Positions 13,713 to 21,581 of a stretch of 42,560 nucleotides of DNA are shown here, piece by piece (positions within the stretch are counted from its first letter, which is position 1; each line of letters opens with the position of its first letter). This stretch comes from a virus. The notes below the pieces were generated by a model that searched no databases, was not told the origin of the DNA, and worked only from the letters and a program-made list of their open reading frames with translations. The stretch lies in the IMG/VR virus record IMGVR_UViG_3300042691_029354, positions 1 to 42,560 of that record. The stretch is one strand, 5' to 3'. Made by a program: the position numbers and the translations under genes.

Positions 13713-13918
13713 CCGACACTTTTGATAGGCTAGAAGCCATAACAGACTACGTGCTCGAGTCAGAGCACGATGATTTTCAGGAATATCCAAGTGATAACCA
13801 TGTTTACTTTCACGCCTATGCTGTTTTCTATGGTGAGCTTGAGGCACGCAAGATGCTGAAACTGGCAGAAGAAAACAAGGAGCGCTGGGATGACGCCAAA
13901 AAACAATTGATCGGATAA
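13709..13918 (+). CDS. Small acidic protein (69 aa), unknown
   Basis: The ATG at 13709 overlaps the clamp-like gene stop (ATGA); the product starts MTDTFDRLEAITDYVLESEH. It is acidic, helical and rich in Tyr and His (NHVYFHAYAVFYGELEARKM). It has no signal or membrane segment. Coupling to the clamp-like gene suggests a related role, but no family was recognised. Confidence 0.7.
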   Translation: MTDTFDRLEAITDYVLESEHDDFQEYPSDNHVYFHAYAVFYGELEARKMLKLAEENKERWDDAKKQLIG

Positions 13919-13939
13919 AAATAAAATCAATGTATATGA

Positions 13940-13968
13940 TTGACTATGTACTATATACTGTTAACACT
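13940..13968 (+). promoter_or_regulatory. Candidate promoter/operator with GTTAACACT
   Basis: In the 73-base gap before the gene at 13992, TTGACT (13940-13945) resembles a -35. TAACAC at 13962 would be a poor -10 at 16 bases. GTTAACACT (13960-13968) is an exact copy of the 9-mer in the promoter at 10466-10492 and, on the other strand, at 12266-12274. It is most likely a regulator site or an activator-dependent promoter. Confidence 0.4.
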
Positions 13969-13991
13969 AACAAATAAGCAGAAAGGAAAGA

Positions 13992-14243
13992 ATGCAGATG
14001 GAAGTAAAATTAAAAACAGAGGATGGATTAACTTTTCGAGCGTGGGGAAGGCAGGACGTTGACCCGCAAGACGTAAACGGACCGCTACTAGGATTCGACG
14101 TTGATGAGTGGGAATTAGCTGGACCAGACGGGGAGCGCTGGGGTGCTGAGCATTGCGACTTTGAAGCTATAGTGGATTATTGCGACATTGTGGACGCAGC
14201 AGAAAGCAATTTCGATGACAGACTGGAGAAGTGGCGATGTTAG
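13992..14243 (+). CDS. Small acidic protein (83 aa), unknown
   Basis: The product MQMEVKLKTEDGLTFRAWGR carries a Trp/Asp/Gly-rich middle (FDVDEWELAGPDGERWG) and an acidic helix at the end. AAAGGAAAG precedes the ATG; the second ATG two codons on is an alternative start. It is probably a compact beta-alpha fold. It begins a new sub-operon after a 73-base spacer. Confidence 0.7.
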   Translation: MQMEVKLKTEDGLTFRAWGRQDVDPQDVNGPLLGFDVDEWELAGPDGERWGAEHCDFEAIVDYCDIVDAAESNFDDRLEKWRC

Positions 14244-14518
14244 AACAGTATGAAGAAAAAACGACAGGGCCATTTTTTGATTCGATAATTATTTCTGATA
14301 GTGGGTGGACTATGAATTTAAAAACATCCAAGCCGCATCGAGGGATTAGGGATTACGAGCGCACTGTAAGGTTTAAGTATGAGCCAAAGGCGCAGGAGAT
14401 TTTAAAGGCTATTGAGGAATGGATTAGCTATAAGAAGCCAGGGTGGACGCCGCTTATCACTCAAAAAATAACATCAACAACATGGAAATTTTATTGTACG
14501 GAGGATTCAAGTGACTGA
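14237..14518 (+). CDS. Small basic protein (93 aa), unknown
   Basis: I choose the ATG at 14237 (MLEQYEEKTTGPFFDS), which overlaps the upstream stop by 7 bases. The sequence has strands around SIIISDSGWTMNLKT, a basic centre (ERTVRFKYEPKAQEI), and a helix-strand end. It has no signal or membrane segment. No family was recognised. Confidence 0.65.
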   Translation: MLEQYEEKTTGPFFDSIIISDSGWTMNLKTSKPHRGIRDYERTVRFKYEPKAQEILKAIEEWISYKKPGWTPLITQKITSTTWKFYCTEDSSD

Positions 14519-14792
14519 AAACAAGCAAACAACAGAAGCCAAGGCGTTGGGGTTGACTGAGCAGCAGTATATAGATCTAAGCGCATTATTTATGATCGTG
14601 ATAATAGTTTACATTGTGGGGAGTATTTTGGTTAGCGCAGTTTCTGGCGCTTATTCATACTTTGTGACAAGGGCAGCGCTTAAGAAAGCTAAGAAAGAAA
14701 TGAAGGAGCTAATGTTAAGAATTCAGCAGGATTTAGGAAGAGAAAAAATACTAACACCAACAAAGCAAGGAGAAACACATGAAAAAAACTAA
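14511..14792 (+). CDS. Single-pass membrane protein with coiled coil (93 aa)
   Basis: A GTG start at 14511 is supported by GGAGG 7 bases upstream. The product MTENKQTTEAKALGLTEQQY has one hydrophobic helix at about 27-50 (LFMIVIIVYIVGSILVSAVS) and then a charged helical region (ALKKAKKEMKELMLRIQQ) likely to be cytoplasmic. It could anchor a complex to the inner membrane. Function unknown. Confidence 0.7.
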   Translation: MTENKQTTEAKALGLTEQQYIDLSALFMIVIIVYIVGSILVSAVSGAYSYFVTRAALKKAKKEMKELMLRIQQDLGREKILTPTKQGETHEKN

Positions 14793-15012
14793 GGAGGAAT
14801 TAACAACAACACTTAAGACAATGGAATTAGCAATAAAGGCAGCTCTTTATCACATTGAGCAGGATGATTATGCTGCGGCGTTTAGCGCTTTCGTATTTAA
14901 ACAAAATGATATTATGGATTCTATTAATCATAGTGGTAGCATGTCACTTGCGTGTTTAAAGGTAAGAGAAGAGATTTTTCACGCTATTACGCAGCCAAGG
15001 CAAGAAAGTTAG
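14779..15012 (+). CDS. Small helical protein (77 aa), unknown
   Basis: The ATG overlaps the end of the preceding gene by 14 bases after AGGAG. The product starts MKKTKEELTTTLKTMELAIK and is helical, with LYHIEQDDYAAAFSAFVFKQ as a second helix. No signal or membrane segment is seen and no family was recognised. Confidence 0.7.
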   Translation: MKKTKEELTTTLKTMELAIKAALYHIEQDDYAAAFSAFVFKQNDIMDSINHSGSMSLACLKVREEIFHAITQPRQES

Positions 15013-15025
15013 AAGGGAAAAGACA

Positions 15026-15379
15026 ATGAAATTTAAAAGGATAACAGCAAAAGACACTAAGGCTATTAAGGAATTCTTCGAGAAGAAAGGGTTGTATGTT
15101 GAGATTGATACTGACGACAGTGGAATTATGCAAATTGTTATTAACGACTCAAAGGGTGATGTGATTAAATTTACAAAAACACCTTATGACTCGATTTATT
15201 GTTATAAGCGAGAGTTGGTAAAAGAGAATTTTACAATAGTCAAATGGAAGATAGGAGCCGAGGAGTTCATAAGACAATTTCGAGAGGACGACTCGACAGA
15301 ATCGGATTTACTTAGAGAAGAACTGTGTTCAAAGGGAATTAGCTACGACGTTACTACGGAAGAAGTCGTTGTAGGATAG
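15026..15379 (+). CDS. Early protein (117 aa), unknown
   Basis: The product MKFKRITAKDTKAIKEFFEK has an initial helix followed by alternating strands (YVEIDTDDSGIMQIVIND), a Tyr/Lys-rich middle and an acidic helix. Charge is evenly mixed and no export signal is present. It has its own GAAGGGAAAAG ribosome site after a 13-base gap. The function is unknown. Confidence 0.7.
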   Translation: MKFKRITAKDTKAIKEFFEKKGLYVEIDTDDSGIMQIVINDSKGDVIKFTKTPYDSIYCYKRELVKENFTIVKWKIGAEEFIRQFREDDSTESDLLREELCSKGISYDVTTEEVVVG

Positions 15380-15394
15380 AAGGGAAAAGAGACA

Positions 15395-15589
15395 ATGAAT
15401 AAATTTGTAACATTCACATCAACAAAGAGCGACGCTAAGATGAGTTTTAGCATAGACAACATCACGCTAGTTATTGACAATGCTAGCGAGAATAATGGAG
15501 TTCCTACATTGATTATGGTCAATGGTTATAACGAGGCTTTCGGAGTTAAGGAAGATTACACGAAGGTTATGAGGGCAATTGGTGTATGA
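15395..15589 (+). CDS. Small beta-rich protein (64 aa), unknown
   Basis: The product MNKFVTFTSTKSDAKMSFSI is nearly all strand-forming (NITLVIDNASENNGVPTLIM). The GAAGGGAAAAGA leader resembles that of the preceding gene (15012-15025), which hints at a shared origin of these expression units. Its stop overlaps the ATG of the Sak4-like gene (ATGA), so it is probably co-translated with recombination genes. Confidence 0.7.
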   Translation: MNKFVTFTSTKSDAKMSFSIDNITLVIDNASENNGVPTLIMVNGYNEAFGVKEDYTKVMRAIGV

Positions 15590-16365
15590 AAATTCTATCA
15601 GCAAAAAATCTTCACCTAGACCAAGGGATCAAATGCGTTGTGTATGGAAAGGGCGGCGCAGGTAAGACAACGCTTGCGCAAACTTTATTGTCACATGGGC
15701 CAGTGTTGGTGCTTTCTGCAGAGAGTGGGATGCTAGCAGTAGCAGGTCAGGACATTGATATTATCGACATTACCAAGGACGATGAAGGCAAGGCACTAAA
15801 AACCGCTACTGAAAAGTTTAAGCGATTGGCAGAGTCTTTTAAATTCATCACTGAAACTCCTAATCTTCGCCACAAGACTATTTTTATCGACTCTCTTTCT
15901 GAGATTGCTGATATTATCTTCAATCACACCAAGGACGAGATCGAAGCCAGTGGTAAGGGCGATAATGGATTTAAAGTATGGGGCGACTACGCCAACCGCA
16001 TGAACACGATGCTTAAACGCTTTCGTGACATGGCCAAGTATAATGTGGTTTTCACATGCCTTGAGGACTTGGACAAGGATGAAACAGGCAAGATGTTTTA
16101 TCGCCCGATGGTTCCAGGAAAGGCAGCAAAGGAATTGATCGTGCCTATCTTTGACGAAGTGTTTCGATTGGTAATTACAGATGATAGCAAGGGAATTAGA
16201 ATGCTTTTAACAAGTCCTACTAGCACGAGCGATGCAAAGGATCGAAGTGGGGCACTTGAAAAATTGGAGTCGCCGAATCTTGATAAGATATTTGAAAAGA
16301 TTCGCACACACGTACAAAAGAAAACTGAGCAAACAGAATTAAAACTAGAACAGGAGAAGAAATGA
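15586..16365 (+). CDS. Sak4-type RecA-like ATPase, single-strand annealing protein
   Basis: GKGGAGKTT at residues 21-29 is Walker A and TIFIDSLSEI at about 98-107 is Walker B with the Asp-Ser of this group. The 259-residue size, RecA-like core (VLVLSAESGMLAV after Walker A), and the putative SSB gene two positions on fit the phage Sak4 family. Sak4 proteins anneal single strands, stimulated by SSB. The C-terminal 40 residues are charged and helical. With the exonuclease at 21582 it would form a recombination system. It begins within the preceding stop (ATGA). Confidence 0.8.
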   Translation: MKILSAKNLHLDQGIKCVVYGKGGAGKTTLAQTLLSHGPVLVLSAESGMLAVAGQDIDIIDITKDDEGKALKTATEKFKRLAESFKFITETPNLRHKTIFIDSLSEIADIIFNHTKDEIEASGKGDNGFKVWGDYANRMNTMLKRFRDMAKYNVVFTCLEDLDKDETGKMFYRPMVPGKAAKELIVPIFDEVFRLVITDDSKGIRMLLTSPTSTSDAKDRSGALEKLESPNLDKIFEKIRTHVQKKTEQTELKLEQEKK

Positions 16366-16643
16366 AAATTATAGGAACAACACAAAACGGATTTATCTTG
16401 GAGTCATCAGAGACAGAGCTTGCAAACATTGCAGGGTACTTCTCAAAGTTTTCTGGAGTAGTGGAGCAATTTAAGATTGGCTCTGAGATTACAGTGTCAG
16501 CGGTTTATCAGAAGCTTGATGCGCTTGCGAACGCTAAGACAGAACTCAAGTCAATGGAAGATAAGCTTCAAGCGATTGCACAAGAGTTAAAAGCTCTTCG
16601 ACAAGACGGACCAATTAAAAACTTAGTAAAGGCAGGAGTATAA
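16362..16643 (+). CDS. Small coiled-coil protein in recombination module (93 aa)
   Basis: The N-terminus (MKIIGTTQNGFILESSETEL) is a small strand pair, then ANIAGYFSKFSG and a basic linker. The C-terminal half is a coiled coil (NAKTELKSMEDKLQAIAQEL). It overlaps the Sak4-like gene (ATGA) and precedes the SSB-like gene by one base. Similar small proteins occur at this position in other phages to my memory; the function is unknown. Confidence 0.75.
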   Translation: MKIIGTTQNGFILESSETELANIAGYFSKFSGVVEQFKIGSEITVSAVYQKLDALANAKTELKSMEDKLQAIAQELKALRQDGPIKNLVKAGV

Positions 16644-16644
16644 C

Positions 16645-17151
16645 ATGGAGAATGATTTTTTAGCAGCAGCAATGGGAGCGTTTGAAGGCGCGACAGTTTC
16701 GGATGATGTAATTAACTGGGATGATGTAGATTCAGAACTTTCTGGAAAGAAAAAGGAACCACTTCCAAAGGGTGTGTATAATCTTATTGTGGATACAGCA
16801 GAGCTTACTGAGTCTCCAAAGGGATCAAAGCAGATTAAGTTTGTGTATAAGGTTATAGATAGCAATAGGTTGATTTGGGACAACGTAACATATAAAGATT
16901 ATCCTGGTTATGTGAAGCCAGAGAAGGCAAAGACTACGCCATCCAAAATGGGCTTGGCTCGCATAAGGGCTTTTATAGAAATTGCTGGGCTTGATTTGGA
17001 TACGTTTAAGTTTAATGATTGCTGGAAGTTTGTAGGCACTAAATTTACGGCTAACGTAGATATTGACACTTATAATCCAGAGAAGCCAAAAAACAAGGTT
17101 ACTAAGATCGAAAAACCAAAGGGGCAAGCTGCAGCAAAGCTTGATTTCTAA
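16645..17151 (+). CDS. Putative single-strand DNA-binding protein (168 aa)
   Basis: The domain begins near residue 38 with PLPKGVYNLIVDTAEL, followed by KQIKFVYKVID, KDYPGY and MGLARIRAFIEIAGL, and the strand GTKFTANVDIDTYNP. This order matches phage DUF669-like proteins, which are thought to be OB-fold SSBs. The C-terminus is short and lacks the acidic tip of bacterial SSB (ends AAAKLDF). Placement beside the Sak4-like gene supports the role, because Sak4 works with its own SSB. The stop overlaps the helicase ATG (TAATG). Confidence 0.65.
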   Translation: MENDFLAAAMGAFEGATVSDDVINWDDVDSELSGKKKEPLPKGVYNLIVDTAELTESPKGSKQIKFVYKVIDSNRLIWDNVTYKDYPGYVKPEKAKTTPSKMGLARIRAFIEIAGLDLDTFKFNDCWKFVGTKFTANVDIDTYNPEKPKNKVTKIEKPKGQAAAKLDF

Positions 17152-18743
17152 TGGAGTTGCGCGAGTACCAACAAGAAGCCGTTGATGCTTGCCTAAAGGA
17201 TTTGGGGGCGCACAGACGTGCGCTCCTTTGTCTGGCAACAGGTCTAGGTAAGACAGTAACAGCAATGGAAGTGATGAGAACAATGCAGTCTGGTTTGTTT
17301 ATTACAAACAAGATTGATTTGGCAGAGCAGTCTTTGGACAGATGGAAGGGTTACTACGGCGACGAGGGCAACGCAGGATTGTGTGTTGGATCGCGAGGAA
17401 GAAAAGAGATAAGCACGTTTACCTTTGCAACAGTACAGACGGCATCGAAGCTTAACATGAGTGGCTTTAAGGTAATTGTGATTGATGAGTCGCACGTAGA
17501 ACTTACAGAGGGCGCAGGATATTATAGAACATTATTACAAGCAGTTGGTGATACTCCAGTGCTTGGCTTGACGGCTACACCGTTTCGGACAAATAAGGGA
17601 TATATATATGGAAAAGGGAAATTCTACCCAAGAGTTACTTATGCAAAAGATATTAAATGGGGAGTTGGACATGGATTTTTGGTGGAGCCAAGAGTTAAAG
17701 CAGGGAAAGACCAGTTTAACACAGATTCGATTTCGACAAGGATGGGGGATTTTGACCTTGGTGAACTCGGAGACCTTGCATCTGATGGGGCCAAGGTCTC
17801 TCGCCAGGTTGCCGATGCCATATCGAGAATCAAAGAGCGCAGGTGCATTGCGTGGAGTTGTGTCAACATTGACCATGCCGATCTTGTGGCTAAAACGCTT
17901 GTGGATGAGCATGGTGAAGCGGCACTAAGTTATCACTCAAAGACAGAGTTTAGATCTGAGAGAATGGATCAATTTAGAGCTGGAAATTTTAGGCATCTTA
18001 CTTTCGTGAACACAGTAAGCGAGGGGTTTGATGCTCCAATGCTGGACACTATGGTGCTTATGCGACCAACAAGATCACCAGGAATGGCCATTCAGATGAT
18101 TGGAAGAACATTAAGACCAATGGAGGGCAAGAAGGACGCGCTGATTCTGGATTATGGTGAGGTACTAAAGAACATTGGTCCTCTTGACGATCCAATTATT
18201 AAGGGCAAGGGAGAGAGGATTAGTAGGCAGGAGAGATCAGACATTGCGGCAGCCTTGAAGGTTTGTGATGGATGTGCGGAGTACGTGCCAACAAGAGTTA
18301 GGATTTGTCCTGATTGTGGTTTTGATTTCTTTGAGGATCTGATCAAGAATGTAAAAGATAAGCCAGATTTTGAGGCCAAGCTTTTCTCAGGCGCAACAAA
18401 TTCACGCATTAAGTGGATGGCCGTGAACGATATTGAAGCAAGATTTAGACAGAGCACCAAGGGCAACAACATGATCGAGGTGCGTTTTAAGAAGAGCGTA
18501 TTTGATGGTCCCTTTGCTGGTATTCGGATGTTTGTGATGATGGAGCCATATAATCGGATGCGAGCTATAGCTCATATTGGAGCAATTTCTAGAAGTTCAA
18601 ATTGGAGTTTTGATAATATTCAAAGCTGCGTAGTGGCATTACAAAATAGTGATGTAAGTGAGATTCTAGTGGACGAAACTGGCCAGTGGCCTAAAGTACT
18701 TAGGATTAGGAAAAAAGATGGAAGGGAAGTGTTTGTCGGATGA
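17151..18743 (+). CDS. SF2 DEAD/DEAH-box helicase
   Basis: The 530-residue protein has motif Q-like RxYQQEA near residue 4, Walker A ATGLGKT (29-35), motif II DESH (112-115), motif III TATPFR (141-146), and motif VI QMIGRTLRP (315-323). After the two RecA folds comes a CxxC-x10-CxxC zinc element (Cys 372, 375, 386, 389) and a C-terminal domain. It resembles the UvsW/RadD-like helicases of phages that unwind branched DNA or help replication restart. Start and stop both overlap neighbouring genes, linking it to the SSB and primase genes. Confidence 0.92.
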   Translation: MELREYQQEAVDACLKDLGAHRRALLCLATGLGKTVTAMEVMRTMQSGLFITNKIDLAEQSLDRWKGYYGDEGNAGLCVGSRGRKEISTFTFATVQTASKLNMSGFKVIVIDESHVELTEGAGYYRTLLQAVGDTPVLGLTATPFRTNKGYIYGKGKFYPRVTYAKDIKWGVGHGFLVEPRVKAGKDQFNTDSISTRMGDFDLGELGDLASDGAKVSRQVADAISRIKERRCIAWSCVNIDHADLVAKTLVDEHGEAALSYHSKTEFRSERMDQFRAGNFRHLTFVNTVSEGFDAPMLDTMVLMRPTRSPGMAIQMIGRTLRPMEGKKDALILDYGEVLKNIGPLDDPIIKGKGERISRQERSDIAAALKVCDGCAEYVPTRVRICPDCGFDFFEDLIKNVKDKPDFEAKLFSGATNSRIKWMAVNDIEARFRQSTKGNNMIEVRFKKSVFDGPFAGIRMFVMMEPYNRMRAIAHIGAISRSSNWSFDNIQSCVVALQNSDVSEILVDETGQWPKVLRIRKKDGREVFVG

Positions 18744-21007
18744 GTAATATTGAGAGACTAAGATCTTTTGGGTTGTCTGTTATTCCATGTAATGGGAAGC
18801 GGCCAATGATTGAAGAGTGGCAGCAGTACAACAAGAAACTTCCAGATGAAGATTTGGTGGAGAAGTGGGCAGAGTTAGATCCACCAAACATTGGACTTTG
18901 TGTGGGGCCAGCAAGTGGTGTGATCGCAATTGATGTTGATATTGATGATAAGAAAATACTGGAGATTATTCCACCAACGCCTCTAACTAGAATGGGAAGA
19001 CCAGGGCGACTTGGTATGTTTTTCTATAGGTGGAATGGTGAGGAGAGTAAGCGAGCGCTACCAGGAGTAGATATTTATTATTCCAGTGGACAGGTTATTC
19101 TGACTGGCCAGCATCCAGAGGCACAGGTTCCTTATCGTTTGTTGATTGCAGGAGACATGTCTTTGGAGGAAGCGCTTGAGAATCTTCCAGAGTTGCCAGC
19201 GTCGGTGGAGCCAAGGCTTGTGAGTTATCTTGGAGAGCGAGCTAAAAAATCAGGGCAAGCAATGCAAGGCGAGGGTAGAAACAACAGGCTTACAAGTTTT
19301 CTCTATCGAGAAGTTTGCACGATGATGTGTAGGGATAAGATTCCAACAGAAGAAGATCTTGCTTTGGAGCTTTTAGAGCATGAAGCTGGTAGTTGGTTTC
19401 GAGATAAGTCAGAGCCACATGGAGGAAAAGACCCAAAGGGCGAGGCTCTCAAGATGGTAAGACGAACCATTAAGAAGGCAAAAGAAGTTGGTGACTTTGT
19501 TGACCCAACAGGTTTTGAGCTTGCGCTTCAAGAGATGGAACTTGAAACAAGTAAGGTGGTTGAGGTTAAGGAGCTTTTAAGTAGTGCTGATTACAAGAAG
19601 AGAAAAGCTGCTGAGAATATACGGCTTAACAACGATGCTTATATTAAAGCAAAGGCTCCACCAATTCCAGAAAGTGGAATGATCAGAGAGATTATAGACT
19701 TGAATGCCAGTTATTATTCCGAGTCAAAGCCGATTGCTCTGGCAAGTGGACTTTTAACTATGTCTGTAATGGCAACGCCAAGGTTTTTCTCTGGAGATGT
19801 TTCGGCGGCAGAATATTATTTTGTGATTGCACCAAGCTCTTCTGGGAAGGGGTATGCGCACGACGTAGTAACAAATAATCTGATACTTGAGAACACTTCT
19901 ATCAATCAGGGCATTGAGTTGGGAAGGCCAGTAAGTTTGCCAGCGATTTACCAGCAGCTTCAAGAGTACAGATATAGAACTTATATTTTGAAAGAGGCGG
20001 AAGTTTTTTTGGGACACGCGACGACAAGCTCTAAACATGGACAAGCATCAACCAGTGATGTTGGAGATGCGATCATGAGGCTTTGGGATAATAATTGGGA
20101 AGCCAAGTCTAGCTTTAGTCCAAACGTGTCGAAGGCTGCTATGGGCAAGGGCGGAACTGGTATCGCTAGAGTTGCTTATCCATTTGTAAATATATTTGGA
20201 TGTACGACAACACACCAGTTTAAAAATATGGCATCAAGTGATGCTTTAAGAAGTGGAATATTTGGTCGATTCCTAGTGTTCCCACAAAACTACAACAAGG
20301 CCAACATAGAGCCAAAGGATATGAGCGCAGAGTGGGAAGCGCTTAAGAGTAAACTTGGTCTTGTTGCAGTTGTAAATGATCCAATAAAGGTGAGAGATAT
20401 GGATGATGTTTTGCCAGAGGTAATGCAGCAAAGCCAGATTCATATTCCTATTGATATTCCAATATGGGATGTTGCAGGTTTTAGAAAGATGGTTGATCCA
20501 AGGGTGGATGATATTGCTTGTATTGGAGAAGAAGATCCGAGAAGGGCACTGGCTGGAAGGTTTGCTCAGCATGTGAAGAAGCTTGCGCTTTTATATTGTG
20601 TAAGCGAACTAACAGATCGAGTCGTTTGCGAGGATGATATTTTTGATAAAAGTGGGTTTAAATTTCGTAGAGCCAAAACACTTAGGATTATGCCTCGGCA
20701 TGTTGAGTGGGCGAGAAGTTTGTTTTTTTGGATGTTAGATGAAGTAAAAGATGTTTATGAAGAGATAGATATAAAAGCTGATAAGACTGCTACATTTTTA
20801 ACTACAGAAAAAGCTCATTCAGCAATTGAATACATAAAGCAGTTTGGTTCAATATCTTGGAGAGATTTATCTAAAAATCGACACATACCAGTTAGACACC
20901 AACAGGAGTTTTTAAAAGTATGCGGCGATTACGGAATAATAATAAAAGAAGTAACACATCCAGTGAACAAGCGTAAGACATTGGTTTTTGAATACAAAGG
21001 AGAATAA
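18740..21007 (+). CDS. Bifunctional primase-helicase (prim-pol type N-terminus)
   Basis: Residues 1-170 look like an archaeo-eukaryotic primase/prim-pol domain: SVIPCNGKRP, the PNIGLCVGPASG block, and the metal site AIDVD (63-67). GEGRNNRLTSFLYREV at about 177-192 matches the helical primase C-terminal domain. A second ATPase part has Walker A APSSSGKG (364-371) and an acidic KEAEVF element. The 755-residue protein is the likely replication initiator and replicative helicase-primase. No separate DNA polymerase gene is present, so it, or the host, must supply synthesis. The ATG overlaps the helicase stop. Confidence 0.82.
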   Translation: MSNIERLRSFGLSVIPCNGKRPMIEEWQQYNKKLPDEDLVEKWAELDPPNIGLCVGPASGVIAIDVDIDDKKILEIIPPTPLTRMGRPGRLGMFFYRWNGEESKRALPGVDIYYSSGQVILTGQHPEAQVPYRLLIAGDMSLEEALENLPELPASVEPRLVSYLGERAKKSGQAMQGEGRNNRLTSFLYREVCTMMCRDKIPTEEDLALELLEHEAGSWFRDKSEPHGGKDPKGEALKMVRRTIKKAKEVGDFVDPTGFELALQEMELETSKVVEVKELLSSADYKKRKAAENIRLNNDAYIKAKAPPIPESGMIREIIDLNASYYSESKPIALASGLLTMSVMATPRFFSGDVSAAEYYFVIAPSSSGKGYAHDVVTNNLILENTSINQGIELGRPVSLPAIYQQLQEYRYRTYILKEAEVFLGHATTSSKHGQASTSDVGDAIMRLWDNNWEAKSSFSPNVSKAAMGKGGTGIARVAYPFVNIFGCTTTHQFKNMASSDALRSGIFGRFLVFPQNYNKANIEPKDMSAEWEALKSKLGLVAVVNDPIKVRDMDDVLPEVMQQSQIHIPIDIPIWDVAGFRKMVDPRVDDIACIGEEDPRRALAGRFAQHVKKLALLYCVSELTDRVVCEDDIFDKSGFKFRRAKTLRIMPRHVEWARSLFFWMLDEVKDVYEEIDIKADKTATFLTTEKAHSAIEYIKQFGSISWRDLSKNRHIPVRHQQEFLKVCGDYGIIIKEVTHPVNKRKTLVFEYKGE

Positions 21008-21009
21008 GT

Positions 21010-21309
21010 ATGCACAAGACATTAACAGGGGTAGAACTAAAGTACGTTGTAAAGCACAAAGAGATTTTGCTGAGAAGATTGTCTTATCTTGAGGAAAGAT
21101 ATTTGCTTCGACAAAACAGTTTTGATGGAGCCGAGATCCAAGCACTTAAGCACTGTATCTGGCTATTGACTTTAGAAGAGGACAATGGAATTGTGTTAAC
21201 AGATGAGAAAACAAGTCGAGAGACAGCTAGTAGAGATACCGATTCTGGACAAGATAAACAGCGACCGAGAGTTTTATTGCGTAAAGCTTCGGAACGTGGG
21301 GAGTCTTAA
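21010..21309 (+). CDS. Small helical protein (up to 99 aa), C-terminus in doubt
   Basis: The first 65 residues (MHKTLTGVELKYVVKHKEIL) form a clear helical pair with RLSYLEERYLLRQNSFDGAE. Beyond that the frame overlaps the nuclease gene at 21203 by 107 bases and becomes Arg/Ser/Thr-rich (KTSRETASRDTDSGQ), typical of reading across another gene. Either the overlap is genuine or a base change has removed an earlier stop. The function is unknown. Confidence 0.6.
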   Translation: MHKTLTGVELKYVVKHKEILLRRLSYLEERYLLRQNSFDGAEIQALKHCIWLLTLEEDNGIVLTDEKTSRETASRDTDSGQDKQRPRVLLRKASERGES

Positions 21310-21580
21310 GGATGGAAAGTTCATCAAACTTCCTTACGGATGCGCCAAAGGTATTGCTGACCTACTTGTCATGCACAATGGTATATCGTTTTTTATCGAG
21401 TGCAAGGCTCCGAATGGAAAGCAATCTGATGACCAAAAGAAGTTTGAAGCGGCTATTCGCAAGAGAGGGATCAGATACTATCTCGTTCGAGATGTTTCGG
21501 AAGTAGATGCAATTATGCAAGAGATGAAAACTTACGCACAACACATACAAGATTGCTTGTGTGACCAGAGGAATCACTAA
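21203..21580 (+). CDS. VRR-NUC nuclease
   Basis: The core GIADLLVMHNGISFFIECK carries Asp53 and the E-x-K pair (66-68) of the PD-(D/E)xK fold, followed by QSDDQKKFEAAIRKRGIRYYLV, the usual VRR-NUC ending. At 125 residues it is a stand-alone VRR-NUC domain, common in phage replication clusters, where it probably resolves branched DNA. The chosen ATG gives VERQLVEIPILDKIN at the N-terminus; no clear ribosome site precedes it. Confidence 0.88.
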   Translation: MRKQVERQLVEIPILDKINSDREFYCVKLRNVGSLKDGKFIKLPYGCAKGIADLLVMHNGISFFIECKAPNGKQSDDQKKFEAAIRKRGIRYYLVRDVSEVDAIMQEMKTYAQHIQDCLCDQRNH

Positions 21581-21581
21581 G

